64,000 nt of DNA from Sphingomonas sp. OK281 (GTDB lineage Bacteria; Pseudomonadota; Alphaproteobacteria; Sphingomonadales; Sphingomonadaceae). Where the stretch lies: positions 1,116,001-1,180,000 of the forward strand of contig NZ_FOVZ01000001.1 in the NCBI RefSeq assembly GCF_900115295.1, written 5' to 3'. Of this stretch, positions 30,714 through 39,758 are shown piece by piece. The position numbers and the translations under genes were made by a program. The notes under the pieces were generated by a model that did no database searches, was not told the origin of the DNA, and was given only the letters and a program-made list of their open reading frames with translations. Each line of letters opens with the position of its first letter. The stretch's first letter is position 1.

Positions 30714-32677
30714 TGAAGACGCTTCTGGCCCTCGCGTTGCTGGGCACTGGCGCGTCCGTGTCGGCGCAGGACCGCCACCTGAAGTCACCCGATGGTTCGA
30801 TAGACGTGACCATTGGCCAGGATGCGGCAACTAGGGGGCCGACCTACGCGATCGCCTTCCACGGCCGGCCGGTGATCGCGCCGTCGCCGCTCGGCCTCGC
30901 GTTCGAGAGTTACAAGAAGCTTGGCCCGGACACCGCGGTCACCAGCACGACGCGGGCGAACGCCGATACGCGCTACGCTGTGCTTGCGGGCAAGACGTCC
31001 TCCGCGCGCGACCGTTATACCGAACTGACACTCGGGTTGACCGAGATGGGCGGCGCGCGGCGGCTGCTCGAAATCGTGTTTCGCGCCTATGACGACGGCG
31101 TCGCGTTCCGCTACCGCCTGCCGGTCCAGCCCGGCTTCAACGACCTGCGACTGGCGGGCGAACTGACCGAATTCGCCTTCCCCGCCGATTATCGCTGCTG
31201 GGGGCTCAATCTCGGCCGCTTCGATACCAGCCATGAGGGCGAGTACGACCCGCTGAACGCGTCGCAGGTCCGCCCGCACAACCTGTTCGAGACCCCCGTG
31301 ACCTGCCGCACCGGCATCGGCGACACCAGCTTTGCGCTGACCGAGGCGGATCTGCGCGACTATTCGGGCTCGTACCTGACCGGCCGCGAGACCGGCGCGC
31401 TCGGGTTCGCCACGCGACTATCGCCGAGACTGGACGATCCCGGTGTCGCGGTGAAGGCCGATATCCGAACGACCGGGCTGACCACACCGTGGCGCGTCGT
31501 GATGCTGGGCGACACGCCCGGCAAGCTGATCGAATCGACGATCCTGACCAGCCTCAACCCAGCCCCCAAGGGCGATTTCTCATGGGTGAAGCCGGGCAAG
31601 ACCGCGTGGGACTGGTGGAACGGCCCGACGCTGAAGGCGCTGCCCAGCGCGGGCATGAACGACGCGACGATCAAGGCATATATCGACTTCGCCGCCGCCA
31701 ACGGCCTGCCGTACATGCTGATCGACGACGGCTGGTACGTGAACAGCGGCGGCGGACCCGTGGTGTATCCGGGTGCCGACATCATGACCACCGTCCCAGC
31801 GATCGACCTGCCCCGTCTCGTCCGCTACGCCGCGGATCGGAAGGTCGGGCTGTGGCTCTGGGCCAACTGGCGCGTGCTCGATGCGAAGATGGACGCGGTA
31901 TTCGCGCGCTATGCTGGCATGGGGATCAAGGGCTTCAAGGTCGATTTCATGGACCGCAGCGACCAGCAGATCGTCGAGTTCTACCAGCGTATCTTCAAGG
32001 CGAGCGCCGACCATTGCCTGATGCTCGACCTGCACGGCGCGTATCACCCGACCGGCGCGACGCGGACCTGGCCGCAGTTCCTGACGCAGGAAGGCGTGCT
32101 CGGCGCGGAATACAACAAATGGACGCGGCGCATCACCGCTCGGCACAACGTCACGTTGCCGTTCACGCGCGGGCTGGCGGGACCGTACGACTATACCCCC
32201 GGTGGCTTCCGCAACGCGACGCCCGCAACGTTCCGGATCGAACCGCAGACGCCGATGGTGCAGACGACGCGTGGCCAGGCACTTGCGATGTATGTCGTGT
32301 TCGACAGCCCGTTCATGGGGGTATCCGACAGCCCGGACAATTATGCGGGCGCGGCAGGGTTCGATTTCGTCCGCGCCGTCCCTGCGACCTGGGACGAGAC
32401 ACGGGTCGTTTCCGGCGCGATCGGCGAACGGATCGTCACCGCGCGCCGGTCGGGCAGGGACTGGTACGTCGGCGCGATGACCGACGAGACCGCGCGTACC
32501 CTGGACGTACCGCTCGACTTCCTGGGCAGCGGCCGCTTTACCGCGACGATCTGGCAGGACGGCGCAGGCCCGACCGACGTTGTGATGACCACGCGCATCG
32601 TCACCGCACGCGATACATTGAACCTGACACTCGCAGGATCGGGCGGCGGTGCGATCCGTCTCGTTCCGATCCGATAA
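30713..32677 (+). CDS. GH97 alpha-galactosidase-type glycosidase
   Basis: Protein of 654 aa with a signal peptide (S-V-S-A-Q). It has the three-part GH97 layout: N-terminal beta-super-sandwich (to about 285), TIM barrel with W-D-W-W-N-G, I-D-D-G-W-Y, G-F-K-V-D-F-M-D and Q-E-G-V-L-G-A-E, and a C-terminal beta domain. An aspartate (D411) follows K-V, as in the retaining branch of GH97 that includes alpha-galactosidases; inverting alpha-glucosidases (SusB-type) use glutamates instead. This supports removal of alpha-1,6-galactose side chains from galactoglucomannan. The start shares a base with the GH2 stop. Confidence 0.85.
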   Translation: MKTLLALALLGTGASVSAQDRHLKSPDGSIDVTIGQDAATRGPTYAIAFHGRPVIAPSPLGLAFESYKKLGPDTAVTSTTRANADTRYAVLAGKTSSARDRYTELTLGLTEMGGARRLLEIVFRAYDDGVAFRYRLPVQPGFNDLRLAGELTEFAFPADYRCWGLNLGRFDTSHEGEYDPLNASQVRPHNLFETPVTCRTGIGDTSFALTEADLRDYSGSYLTGRETGALGFATRLSPRLDDPGVAVKADIRTTGLTTPWRVVMLGDTPGKLIESTILTSLNPAPKGDFSWVKPGKTAWDWWNGPTLKALPSAGMNDATIKAYIDFAAANGLPYMLIDDGWYVNSGGGPVVYPGADIMTTVPAIDLPRLVRYAADRKVGLWLWANWRVLDAKMDAVFARYAGMGIKGFKVDFMDRSDQQIVEFYQRIFKASADHCLMLDLHGAYHPTGATRTWPQFLTQEGVLGAEYNKWTRRITARHNVTLPFTRGLAGPYDYTPGGFRNATPATFRIEPQTPMVQTTRGQALAMYVVFDSPFMGVSDSPDNYAGAAGFDFVRAVPATWDETRVVSGAIGERIVTARRSGRDWYVGAMTDETARTLDVPLDFLGSGRFTATIWQDGAGPTDVVMTTRIVTARDTLNLTLAGSGGGAIRLVPIR

Positions 32678-32687
32678 GGACACTCCG

Positions 32688-33461
32688 ATGAAACCGACCC
32701 GCCTGCTGATTGCCGCGCTCGCCTTCGCCGTGGCATTCCCCGCCTTCGCCGCCGACCCGACGCCCGAGCAGAAGGCGCAATGGGCGAAGGAGGCGGAGGA
32801 ACGGCTGCATACCGACTGGGCGTATCTGGGCCGTTACCGCGATGCGAACGCCGCCCTGCCCGCGTCCGTCAGAGCGCAGCCACGGATCGTGCTCATCGGC
32901 GATTCGATCACGCAGGGCTGGTTCGACCAGGTCCCGGCCTTCTTCCAAGGCGGCCGGATCGGTCGCGGGATCGGGGGCCAGACCACGCCGCAGATGTTGG
33001 TGCGCTTCCCCGCCGACGTCATCGCGCTGAAACCTGCGGTGGTACAGATCATGGCCGGCACCAACGACATCGCGTTCAACACCGGGCCGATGACGCCCGA
33101 CGAAAGCAAGGCCAATATCCGCGCGATGACCGAACTCGCGCAAGCCAACGGCATCCGCGTCATCCTCGCCTCGATCCCGCCCGCGGACCAGTATCCTTGG
33201 CGTCCGGGGCTCGATACGGGCAGCAAGATCGTTGCGATGAACGCGTGGCTCAAAGGCTATGCCGCGGCGACCGGCTCGACCTACGCGGATTACTGGTCTG
33301 CGCTGGTCGCACCAGGGACGACCGGCATGCGCACAGGCCTGTCATCGGATCACGTTCATCCTACCCCTGCGGGCTATGCGGTGATGGCGCCGGTCGCCGA
33401 GCGTGCGTTCAAGGCTGCGTTGGCCAAGCCCGCTCCGACACGCGCGATCATCGCCCGGTGA
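32688..33461 (+). CDS. Exported SGNH/GDSL esterase
   Basis: Protein of 257 aa with a signal peptide (F-P-A-F-A-A). SGNH blocks are visible: G-D-S-I-T-Q-G-W (block I, catalytic serine), G-I-G-G-Q-T-T (block II glycine), G-T-N-D-I (block III asparagine) and D-H-V-H-P (block V Asp/His). This is the acetylhydrolase/lysophospholipase-like branch. In its setting it probably removes acetyl groups from imported mannan or galactoglucomannan oligosaccharides, complementing CE2. AAGGA is 7 nt before the ATG, fixing the start; 10 bp separate it from GH97 and it overlaps the next gene (GTGA). Confidence 0.85.
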   Translation: MKPTRLLIAALAFAVAFPAFAADPTPEQKAQWAKEAEERLHTDWAYLGRYRDANAALPASVRAQPRIVLIGDSITQGWFDQVPAFFQGGRIGRGIGGQTTPQMLVRFPADVIALKPAVVQIMAGTNDIAFNTGPMTPDESKANIRAMTELAQANGIRVILASIPPADQYPWRPGLDTGSKIVAMNAWLKGYAAATGSTYADYWSALVAPGTTGMRTGLSSDHVHPTPAGYAVMAPVAERAFKAALAKPAPTRAIIAR

Positions 33462-34915
33462 TCCTCCTCGCCGCGCTGCTCGCCGCGACGGTCGTGCCGA
33501 CGCCGCAGGGCGCTCTGCGCGGCGAGGTCACCGCGGACGGCCGCCATCTGTTCCGCGGGATTCCCTACGCCGCGCCGCCGATCGGGCCGCTCCGCTGGAA
33601 GCCTCCAAAGCCGGTGCGACGCTGGCAGCGTACGCGCGACGCGACCAGGTCGGCACCGTCCTGTCCGCAGGTCGATCGCGGCTGGAACACGCAGGCCGCA
33701 ACTTTCGCGAGCGAAGACTGCCTGTACCTCGAGGTTGCGACGCCCGACCTGACGCCGCGGAAACGATTGCCGGTGATGGTGTGGATCCATGGCGGCTCCA
33801 ACTATGCGGGTGGCGGCGCGGGAACGATCCAGTCCGGGATGGTGCGTAACGGCGTGGTGCTCGTCAGCCTGCAATATCGCCTCGGCGCACTCGGTTTCCT
33901 GTCGCATCCGGCGTTGACCCACGAAGGCGGAGGCGCGTCGGGCAATTATGGGCTCATGGATCAGCAGGCAGCTTTACGCTGGGTGCAGGCCAATATCGCC
34001 GCGTTCGGCGGCGATCCCGCCAATGTCACGCTGTTCGGCGAAAGCGCCGGCGCGATGGACGTTGGCCTGCACCTGCTCAGTCCCGGCTCGCGCGGGCTGT
34101 TCGCGAAGGCGATCGAGGAAAGTGGCACGCCGGGCTTCGGCACGCCGCCGCGCAGTTTGACCGAGAACGAGCGCCTCGGCATCTTGATCGCCGCGAAGGC
34201 CAGCATCCCGCAAACCGCCACCGCGCTGCGGGCGCTTCCCGTCGCCAGGCTGATCGAAGCGACGGAGGCGGTCGAGGTGCCGGGCCTCGCCGACAAGAGC
34301 TTCATCTGGCTGCAGGCGGTCGTCGATGGGCGCGTGCTGACCGAACCGCCCGCCACGACCTTGGCAAGAGGCGGCAACCCTGCCCCGCTGATCGTCGGTA
34401 GCAATGCCCGCGAACTGACGCTGCACGGTGGCATCGCGCGCGCCAGCGAAGCGATCGGGGAGGCGTTTGGGAGCAACGCTGCCATAGCTCGCAAGGCGTA
34501 CGGCGTGGACACGATACCCGTTGCCGATCCGCGGCTGGGAGATCTGGACCTGATCCTGTCCAACGATATCACCTTCCGCTGCCCGGTGACGACGGTTGCC
34601 GCCGCGCGCACGCGTGCAGGCCAGCCGGTCTGGCAATACCAGTTCGACTACAGCGCACCCGATGCCAAGCCGGTGACGCATGGCAGTGAGATTCGCTACG
34701 TGATGACGGGCGCGCAGGATCTCGAAGCCGGGGCGCCGCCGATGCAAGCCTATTGGCTGGCCTTTGCGCGCACCGGTGATCCGAATGCTGCCGGACTGCC
34801 GGTGTGGAAGCGCTACGATCTTGCGACGAAGACCTATCTCGGCTTCGTCAACGGCGGCCCAAAACCGGGCAACGATCTACGCGGCGCGGTATGCGGCTTG
34901 CGGAGCGCACCGTAG
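33458..34915 (+). CDS. Type-B carboxylesterase
   Basis: Protein of 485 aa starting at a GTG that overlaps the SGNH stop. A short hydrophobic N-terminus (M-I-L-L-A-A-L-L-A-A-T-V-V) is a likely signal. Hallmarks are F-R-G-I-P-Y-A, S-E-D-C-L-Y-L-E-V, the oxyanion region W-I-H-G-G-S, the nucleophile G-E-S-A-G-A and the late His in V-T-H-G-S-E. The family hydrolyses a wide range of esters; here it may remove acetyl or aromatic (for example feruloyl) ester groups from hemicellulose fragments. It is last in the GH2-GH97-SGNH-esterase run and converges on the ROK kinase gene. Confidence 0.86.
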   Translation: MILLAALLAATVVPTPQGALRGEVTADGRHLFRGIPYAAPPIGPLRWKPPKPVRRWQRTRDATRSAPSCPQVDRGWNTQAATFASEDCLYLEVATPDLTPRKRLPVMVWIHGGSNYAGGGAGTIQSGMVRNGVVLVSLQYRLGALGFLSHPALTHEGGGASGNYGLMDQQAALRWVQANIAAFGGDPANVTLFGESAGAMDVGLHLLSPGSRGLFAKAIEESGTPGFGTPPRSLTENERLGILIAAKASIPQTATALRALPVARLIEATEAVEVPGLADKSFIWLQAVVDGRVLTEPPATTLARGGNPAPLIVGSNARELTLHGGIARASEAIGEAFGSNAAIARKAYGVDTIPVADPRLGDLDLILSNDITFRCPVTTVAAARTRAGQPVWQYQFDYSAPDAKPVTHGSEIRYVMTGAQDLEAGAPPMQAYWLAFARTGDPNAAGLPVWKRYDLATKTYLGFVNGGPKPGNDLRGAVCGLRSAP

Positions 34916-34926
34916 CGCTGCGGTGT

Positions 34927-34969
34927 CCCGCGAAGACAGACGCCCAGCCCAACTTCCCGCCTTCGCGGG
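34927..34969. repeat. Inverted repeat between convergent genes
   Basis: CCCGCGAAG at 34927-34935 and CTTCGCGGG at 34961-34969 form a perfect 9-bp stem with a 25-nt loop. It lies just after the carboxylesterase stop in the 133-bp gap before the convergent kinase. It may end or stabilise the transcript; there is no T-run, so a classical intrinsic terminator is not supported. Confidence 0.5.
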
Positions 34970-35048
34970 GAGCAAGTCTCAGTACCATACAGGCTTACAT
35001 CCGACTGACCTGGAATTTGAATCCTCGCCTCCGCGTGTGAGATTTCCC

Positions 35049-35960
35049 TTAGACCGGCCACAGCCGCGCCGCGCCACGGACGCCGCTGCTGTCGCCCCAC
35101 ACCGCCTGCACGATCTTCGCATCCCAGCCGTCGGAAAAGGTATGACGGCGCACCGCATCGGGCAGTCGGTCGTAGATCTCGGCAACGTTCGACATGCCGC
35201 CGCCGAGCACGAAACAGTCCGGATCAATCAGATTGGCGATCAAGGCAAGCGCGCGACCCAGGCGGTCGACATAGCGCTCCAGCGTCGCCATCGCGTCCGG
35301 ATCGCCTGCGCGTGCAGCCGCGACGATGGCGGCGCCATCCCAGGCCTGCCCGGCGACGGTTTCGTGATCGCGGCGGAAACCCGTTCCCGAAACCCAGCTT
35401 TCGAGACAGCCGCGCTGACCGCACCAGCATTCCGGCCCGGGCAGCTCGGACGCGTTGGGCCAAGGCAGCGGCACATGGCCCCATTCGCCCGCGATACCGT
35501 TCGCACCCTGGACGATCCGCCCGTCGACCACGAGACCACCGCCGCAGCCCGTCCCAACGATGATCGCGAACGCGGAGCGCGCGCCGGCGGCGGCGCCGTC
35601 GACGGCTTCGGACAAGGCGAGGCAATTGGCGTCGTTGGCCATCCGCACCGGTCGGCCGATCGCGGTTTCCAGATCTTCGCGAAACCGGCGTCCGTTCAGA
35701 TACAGCGAATTGGCGTTGCGCATCAGTCCAGTTCGCGGAGAAATCGATCCCGGCGTACCGATACCGATCGATCCGGCGGCGCCATCACCCTGCCCGCCCG
35801 CCTCGGCTTCGACCGCATGGACAAGCGCGTGGACATCGCGGACCGCCGCATCGTAGTCACCGGGGTTCGGCACCCGCAGCCTGCTCAGGAAGCGTCCATC
35901 GTCATCGAGTGCTGCCGCCTCGATCTTCGTGCCGCCGAAATCGATACCAATCTGGACCAT
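35049..35960 (-). CDS. ROK-family sugar kinase
   Basis: Protein of 303 aa with the ROK kinase pattern: D-F-G-G-T-K phosphate loop at residues 7-12, G-I-G-T-P-G, N-D-A-N-C-L-A with the catalytic aspartate, G-T-G-C-G-G-G and the zinc motif C-W-C-G-Q-R-G-C-L-E. Such enzymes phosphorylate fructose, mannose, glucose or N-acetylglucosamine with ATP. In this locus mannose or fructose is the logical substrate, moving hydrolysed mannan sugars into central metabolism. It is cytoplasmic and lies 181 bp downstream of the ROK regulator on the same strand, with an operator-like inverted repeat between them. Confidence 0.87.
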   Translation of the reverse strand: MVQIGIDFGGTKIEAAALDDDGRFLSRLRVPNPGDYDAAVRDVHALVHAVEAEAGGQGDGAAGSIGIGTPGSISPRTGLMRNANSLYLNGRRFREDLETAIGRPVRMANDANCLALSEAVDGAAAGARSAFAIIVGTGCGGGLVVDGRIVQGANGIAGEWGHVPLPWPNASELPGPECWCGQRGCLESWVSGTGFRRDHETVAGQAWDGAAIVAAARAGDPDAMATLERYVDRLGRALALIANLIDPDCFVLGGGMSNVAEIYDRLPDAVRRHTFSDGWDAKIVQAVWGDSSGVRGAARLWPV

Positions 35961-36118
35961 CGTCCGTCTCTCCCTCCGCCCGTCGTCGCGCGACGAAGAG
36001 ATCGGATGGGAACGCGATGCGCGATGTTCGGCGCCGGGACCTAGGTCGCCTGACGCTGCTCTCTCCCACCGTCGCTCTGTCGCTGCGGCTGTTGTGAACC
36101 CGACCTAACCAGATTGCC

Positions 36119-36140
36119 GCAGATTAAAAAGGTAAATTGC
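36119..36140. promoter_or_regulatory. Operator-like inverted repeat before the ROK kinase
   Basis: AT-rich element with symmetric ends GCANNTTA-N6-TAANNTGC, right after the ROK regulator's stop and about 160 bp upstream of the kinase start. Its AT-rich half-sites recall operators of ROK repressors such as NagC and Mlc. Binding by the adjacent regulator is inferred only. Confidence 0.35.
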
Positions 36141-36141
36141 A

Positions 36142-37440
36142 TTAATCATTCCGCCCCGTACGGCCGACCTGCATCAGGATCGCTTCCGAGGGCAGAATGT
36201 GATCGAGGAACGGCAGGATCGCCGCCCCGATCGCGGGCGCATCGTTCGACATCGTCGCCCGGATGACCCGCGCCGCGGACGGCAATTGGGCATCGGCAAG
36301 CATCACGTTCAACCGATCGACGAGCACGTCGACCAGTACCGCCGGCAGACGACCACCGATCAGCACGGCACTGGGATCCACGAGGCAACTGACCGCGATC
36401 AACGGTTCGATAAGCGATTGCGCCGCGTCCTCGATCCAGCGTTCGACGATCACGGCGACCGCAGGGTCGTCGCGCGTCAGCGCCTGGATTCCGTCGATCA
36501 CGCATCCGCCGGCATCGAGCCTTGCGTAGAGTGCAGACAGCGATACCGTCTCCTGCACGGTCTGGCCCGCTGCGCGTCGCGTCATGTCGGGCATGAAGCC
36601 GATCTCGCCACTGCGCGCGCCTGCACCGCGAAAGTAATTACCGTCTATGACCAGTCCGCCGCCCAGGCCCGCGCTGACCAACACGTAAAAGAAGCTGCTC
36701 AGCACCATGCCCGAACCGAATTGCGCCTCGCCGATCGCCGCCGCGGCCGCATCGTTGTCGACATGGACGGACCACGGGACAATCCCTTCGACCATCGCCT
36801 GGACGTCGATCTCGTTCCAGCTTTCATACGCGGACGGGCGATGCGGCAACGTGACCCGGCCGAGATCGTCGGGCATCGCCACGCCGACGCCCAGCATGCG
36901 CCGTTCGTCGACCAGCTTCGATGCGCGGATCGCGGCAACCTCGTCACGGAGCCATGCGGCTACCTGGTCGGGCATCGCGAAGGCGACTTCGAGCGTCGCG
37001 CGCGTCAGCACGGTGCCGGCCAGATCGATCGAGACGATCGTGATATGATCGCGATCGATATTGATGCCGATCGAGAACCCGCCGGCGGGATTGATGACGA
37101 GTTGCGCCGCGGGCTGGCCCCGCGCGCCTTGCCGCCGCCCCGCCTCGCTGATCAGGCCGGCGTCGAGCAGCCGCCGCGTGATGTTCGCGATCGTCGGTGC
37201 GGTCAGCCCGGTAATCGCCGCAAGATCGGTCCGGCTGGCCTCGCCGCTTACCCGGATCGCCTGCAGCACCGTACGCTGATTGTAATCGCCTGCGCGCTCC
37301 AGATTGGTACCCGACAGGCTTATCCCCAATCGTGCCCCATGGTCGAAGGACCCTGGCTTTGCGGGTGTCTGACCGGAATCCGCTGCGCCATCCTGTATCG
37401 CCATCTCGCCCCGATTCCCGCTGCTCTCGGTTGGTCTCAT
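36142..37440 (-). CDS. ROK-family transcriptional regulator
   Basis: Protein of about 432 aa. After a disordered N-terminal region comes a winged helix-turn-helix (Y-N-Q-R-T-V-L-Q-A-I through T-A-P-T-I-A-N-I-T-R-R-L), then a ROK sugar-binding domain (G-V-G-V-A-M-P, D-N-D-A-A-A-A-A-I-G-E, G-L-G-G-G-L). The C-x-C-G zinc motif of ROK kinases is not present, a frequent difference in regulators. It probably senses a sugar or oligosaccharide from mannan breakdown and represses this locus. The frame extends to a TTG at 37479; I took the first ATG (37440). It is divergent from the polysaccharide deacetylase. Confidence 0.82.
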   Translation of the reverse strand: MRPTESSGNRGEMAIQDGAADSGQTPAKPGSFDHGARLGISLSGTNLERAGDYNQRTVLQAIRVSGEASRTDLAAITGLTAPTIANITRRLLDAGLISEAGRRQGARGQPAAQLVINPAGGFSIGINIDRDHITIVSIDLAGTVLTRATLEVAFAMPDQVAAWLRDEVAAIRASKLVDERRMLGVGVAMPDDLGRVTLPHRPSAYESWNEIDVQAMVEGIVPWSVHVDNDAAAAAIGEAQFGSGMVLSSFFYVLVSAGLGGGLVIDGNYFRGAGARSGEIGFMPDMTRRAAGQTVQETVSLSALYARLDAGGCVIDGIQALTRDDPAVAVIVERWIEDAAQSLIEPLIAVSCLVDPSAVLIGGRLPAVLVDVLVDRLNVMLADAQLPSAARVIRATMSNDAPAIGAAILPFLDHILPSEAILMQVGRTGRND

Positions 37441-37618
37441 ACTGGTTTGACCTGTGTTAGTCTTGAGTTCCACTGGCAACGGCCACCGGCCCTTGAGAAA
37501 GCGGTGCCCTCCGCAACGCGGTCATTGCATCCGGACGCCTGCTAGCGTTAGCACGGCGATACGGATCACCCTATCGCTAGCGCTGACAGCGATGACAATA
37601 GCCCATGGGAGCGGCTGC

Positions 37619-38467
37619 ATGAGTCTCGATACTGTTGGAAAGCGGGGGCGTCGAATGGCGGCTGCCGGTCTTGCGATCATGGCGATAGCGCTACTCTCGA
37701 CATCGGCATCCGCGCGCACCGCGTGGCCGGACGGGACGAAGGCCGCGATCGTACTGACCTATGACGACGCCCTCGAATCCCAGCTCGCTACCGCCGTACC
37801 GGCGCTGGACGCAGCCGGGCTCAAGGGGACGTTCTTCCTGTCGGGCGTACGGCAATCCGACGTCGTTCGCTGGCGCCGCACCGCCTCGCAAGGTCACGAG
37901 CTCGCCAACCACACGATATTCCATCCCTGCGCTGCCGCGACGTTTCCGGCCGACCCGCGCTACACTGCTGAGGCGTACACGCCGGCCAGCATGCTGAAGG
38001 AAATCGAGCAGCAGAACGTCCTGCTGGCCGCCCTCGACGGTCGCGAACGCCACGGGTTCGCGACGCCGTGCGGGCAGACGCTGGCGGGCGGCGCGGACTA
38101 TATCGCGCCATTGCGGGCGTCGCGCCTGGTCAGCTATGTCCGCGGCGTTTCGGCGACATCGACCGATCTGGCCATCGACGCCGCCAGCCGCGATCTCATG
38201 CAGATCCCGGCACGCGGATTTGCCGAGGGGACGACTGGCGACCAGTTGATCGCCTACGCGCGAGAGGCAGAGGCCGCGGGCGGCATCGCGGTCTTCCTGT
38301 TCCACGGCGTCGGCGGCGACCATCTCGCAGTGTCGGCCGAAGCTCACCGGATGCTGGTCGACTGGCTGAAGGCGCATCGTCGGGACGTATGGACGACGAC
38401 CTTCAGCCAGGCGCTAGATTGGGAGCGCGCGCACCGCGTCGCGCCACCGGTCGCTCGTACGCCCTGA
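37619..38467 (+). CDS. Exported polysaccharide deacetylase (NodB/CE4-like)
   Basis: Protein of 282 aa with a positively charged N-terminus (G-K-R-G-R-R) and a hydrophobic signal ending S-A-S-A. NodB motifs are T-Y-D-D (D49, D50) and H-T-I-F-H-P (H98, H102), giving the Asp-His-His metal site. A later L-F-H-G-V provides the other catalytic histidine. Such metal-dependent enzymes remove N- or O-acetyl groups from polysaccharides; here an O-acetyl target on hemicellulose is plausible. GGGAG about 6 nt upstream supports the ATG at 37619. Its last 65 bp overlap the end of the convergent GH8 gene. Confidence 0.83.
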   Translation: MSLDTVGKRGRRMAAAGLAIMAIALLSTSASARTAWPDGTKAAIVLTYDDALESQLATAVPALDAAGLKGTFFLSGVRQSDVVRWRRTASQGHELANHTIFHPCAAATFPADPRYTAEAYTPASMLKEIEQQNVLLAALDGRERHGFATPCGQTLAGGADYIAPLRASRLVSYVRGVSATSTDLAIDAASRDLMQIPARGFAEGTTGDQLIAYAREAEAAGGIAVFLFHGVGGDHLAVSAEAHRMLVDWLKAHRRDVWTTTFSQALDWERAHRVAPPVARTP

Positions 38468-39689
38468 ACCGCCCGGACACGTGCAGGACCGCCATGAACT
38501 GCAGCAGTCCGTCATAATAGCGCCATCGCCCCCGTGGCGGGTCGAGCGCCCATAGCGTGGAGACGAACGCCGGTCGGAAGGGTTGCCCTCCGGCGAGCGA
38601 CGCCACCGCGTTGCTGGCAATCAACGCCGACGATGGCGCCGGGTCCAGGACGGTTCCGTCGACACGGTAAAGCGACGGATAGCGGCTACCTCGCGCCTCG
38701 AAGAAGCGCTGCACCCGATCGCTGAGCGTCGCGGCGGATGGATTTTTCCCCCACCAGGCTTGGTCCACGGACCAGTTCGCTGCGGTACGGAAGGCATCGT
38801 ACCGGAAGTCGTCGTGCCCGCCGATCGCCACCGGGCGCGCATCGAACGTCGCGTAATCGGGGCCGAGACCTGTTTGCCGGTCCACCACGCGCGCGAGATA
38901 CTTTCGGCTGGTCGTCGCGATTCTTCGCCACCGTCGCCGATCCTGGGTACGCCGTCCGCGCCAGCCCGTCGCGTGCCGTGCCCAATAGTCGTAGAAGGCC
39001 GGCAAGTGGTAGGACGGGTCGGTAAAGGTCGCGCTGTCGCCGACCGGCACGAAGACGACCTGGTCGGTGCGCGCATCGAACATGTCGGTGACCCCGGCCA
39101 CGATGCCGCCGTTCATCTCCTGCTTGTGCAGCATCACGTCCAGCACGCTGTCGGCCTGCGCCGCATAGTCGTATAGCGCGGTGCCGCTGCCCCACCGCTC
39201 GGCCGCCATCAGCAGCGCGGTGGCGATATAGGCCTCGCCATCGGAGGCGGGAACGGTGTCCGCGTCGCAACCGGTCGGCTTGCATTGCCACCGGAAATAG
39301 CCGGCGCGCGGGCCATCGCGGTAGCGCATGTGCGTCGCCGCCCAGTTCCACAGCGCATCGAACGCAGCCTTGTGATCGGTCTGGACGGCAATCATCATCC
39401 CGTAGGACATGCCCTCGCTCCGCACGTCTGCGTTGCCGACGTCGAGGATATAGGCCGACGGTCCATCCGCTGTCGGCGCGGCGGCGTAGAAGACCCGGCT
39501 ATCCTCGTCGCCTTCGAACAGACTGTGCCAGTAATCGGCGATCTTCGCATTGACCTCCGCAGGGCCCACAACCGGATCGAGCCGCGCAACGAGATTGGGA
39601 TACCGCCCGCTTTCGACGGCCGCGGCTGTGACCGGGCCCGGCAAGAACGCCATGAGCGCACACATGGTTAGGAATGCCGCAGGTCTCAT
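38403..39689 (-). CDS. GH8 family glycosidase
   Basis: Exported protein of 428 aa (signal ending P-V-T-A-A-A). The GH8 fold is marked by S-E-G-M-S-Y-G-M with proton donor E92, A-S-D-G-E-A-Y with D150, and D-P-S-Y and W-S-V-D farther on. Similarity is to reducing-end xylose-releasing exo-oligoxylanase and related GH8 enzymes; endo-glucanase activity is also possible. It would act on xylo- or gluco-oligosaccharides, widening the locus beyond mannan. I chose the ATG at 39689, just after GAAGGG, rather than a GTG four codons earlier. The 3' end overlaps the convergent deacetylase by 65 bp. Confidence 0.85.
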   Translation of the reverse strand: MRPAAFLTMCALMAFLPGPVTAAAVESGRYPNLVARLDPVVGPAEVNAKIADYWHSLFEGDEDSRVFYAAAPTADGPSAYILDVGNADVRSEGMSYGMMIAVQTDHKAAFDALWNWAATHMRYRDGPRAGYFRWQCKPTGCDADTVPASDGEAYIATALLMAAERWGSGTALYDYAAQADSVLDVMLHKQEMNGGIVAGVTDMFDARTDQVVFVPVGDSATFTDPSYHLPAFYDYWARHATGWRGRRTQDRRRWRRIATTSRKYLARVVDRQTGLGPDYATFDARPVAIGGHDDFRYDAFRTAANWSVDQAWWGKNPSAATLSDRVQRFFEARGSRYPSLYRVDGTVLDPAPSSALIASNAVASLAGGQPFRPAFVSTLWALDPPRGRWRYYDGLLQFMAVLHVSGRFRAYERPVARRGARAPNLAPG

Positions 39690-39758
39690 GACACCCTTCA
39701 CGTATACCCCTTGCCCCGCTCCTTGGCGGCTGTCGTGGTCTTCAGCTGCGCACCGACG

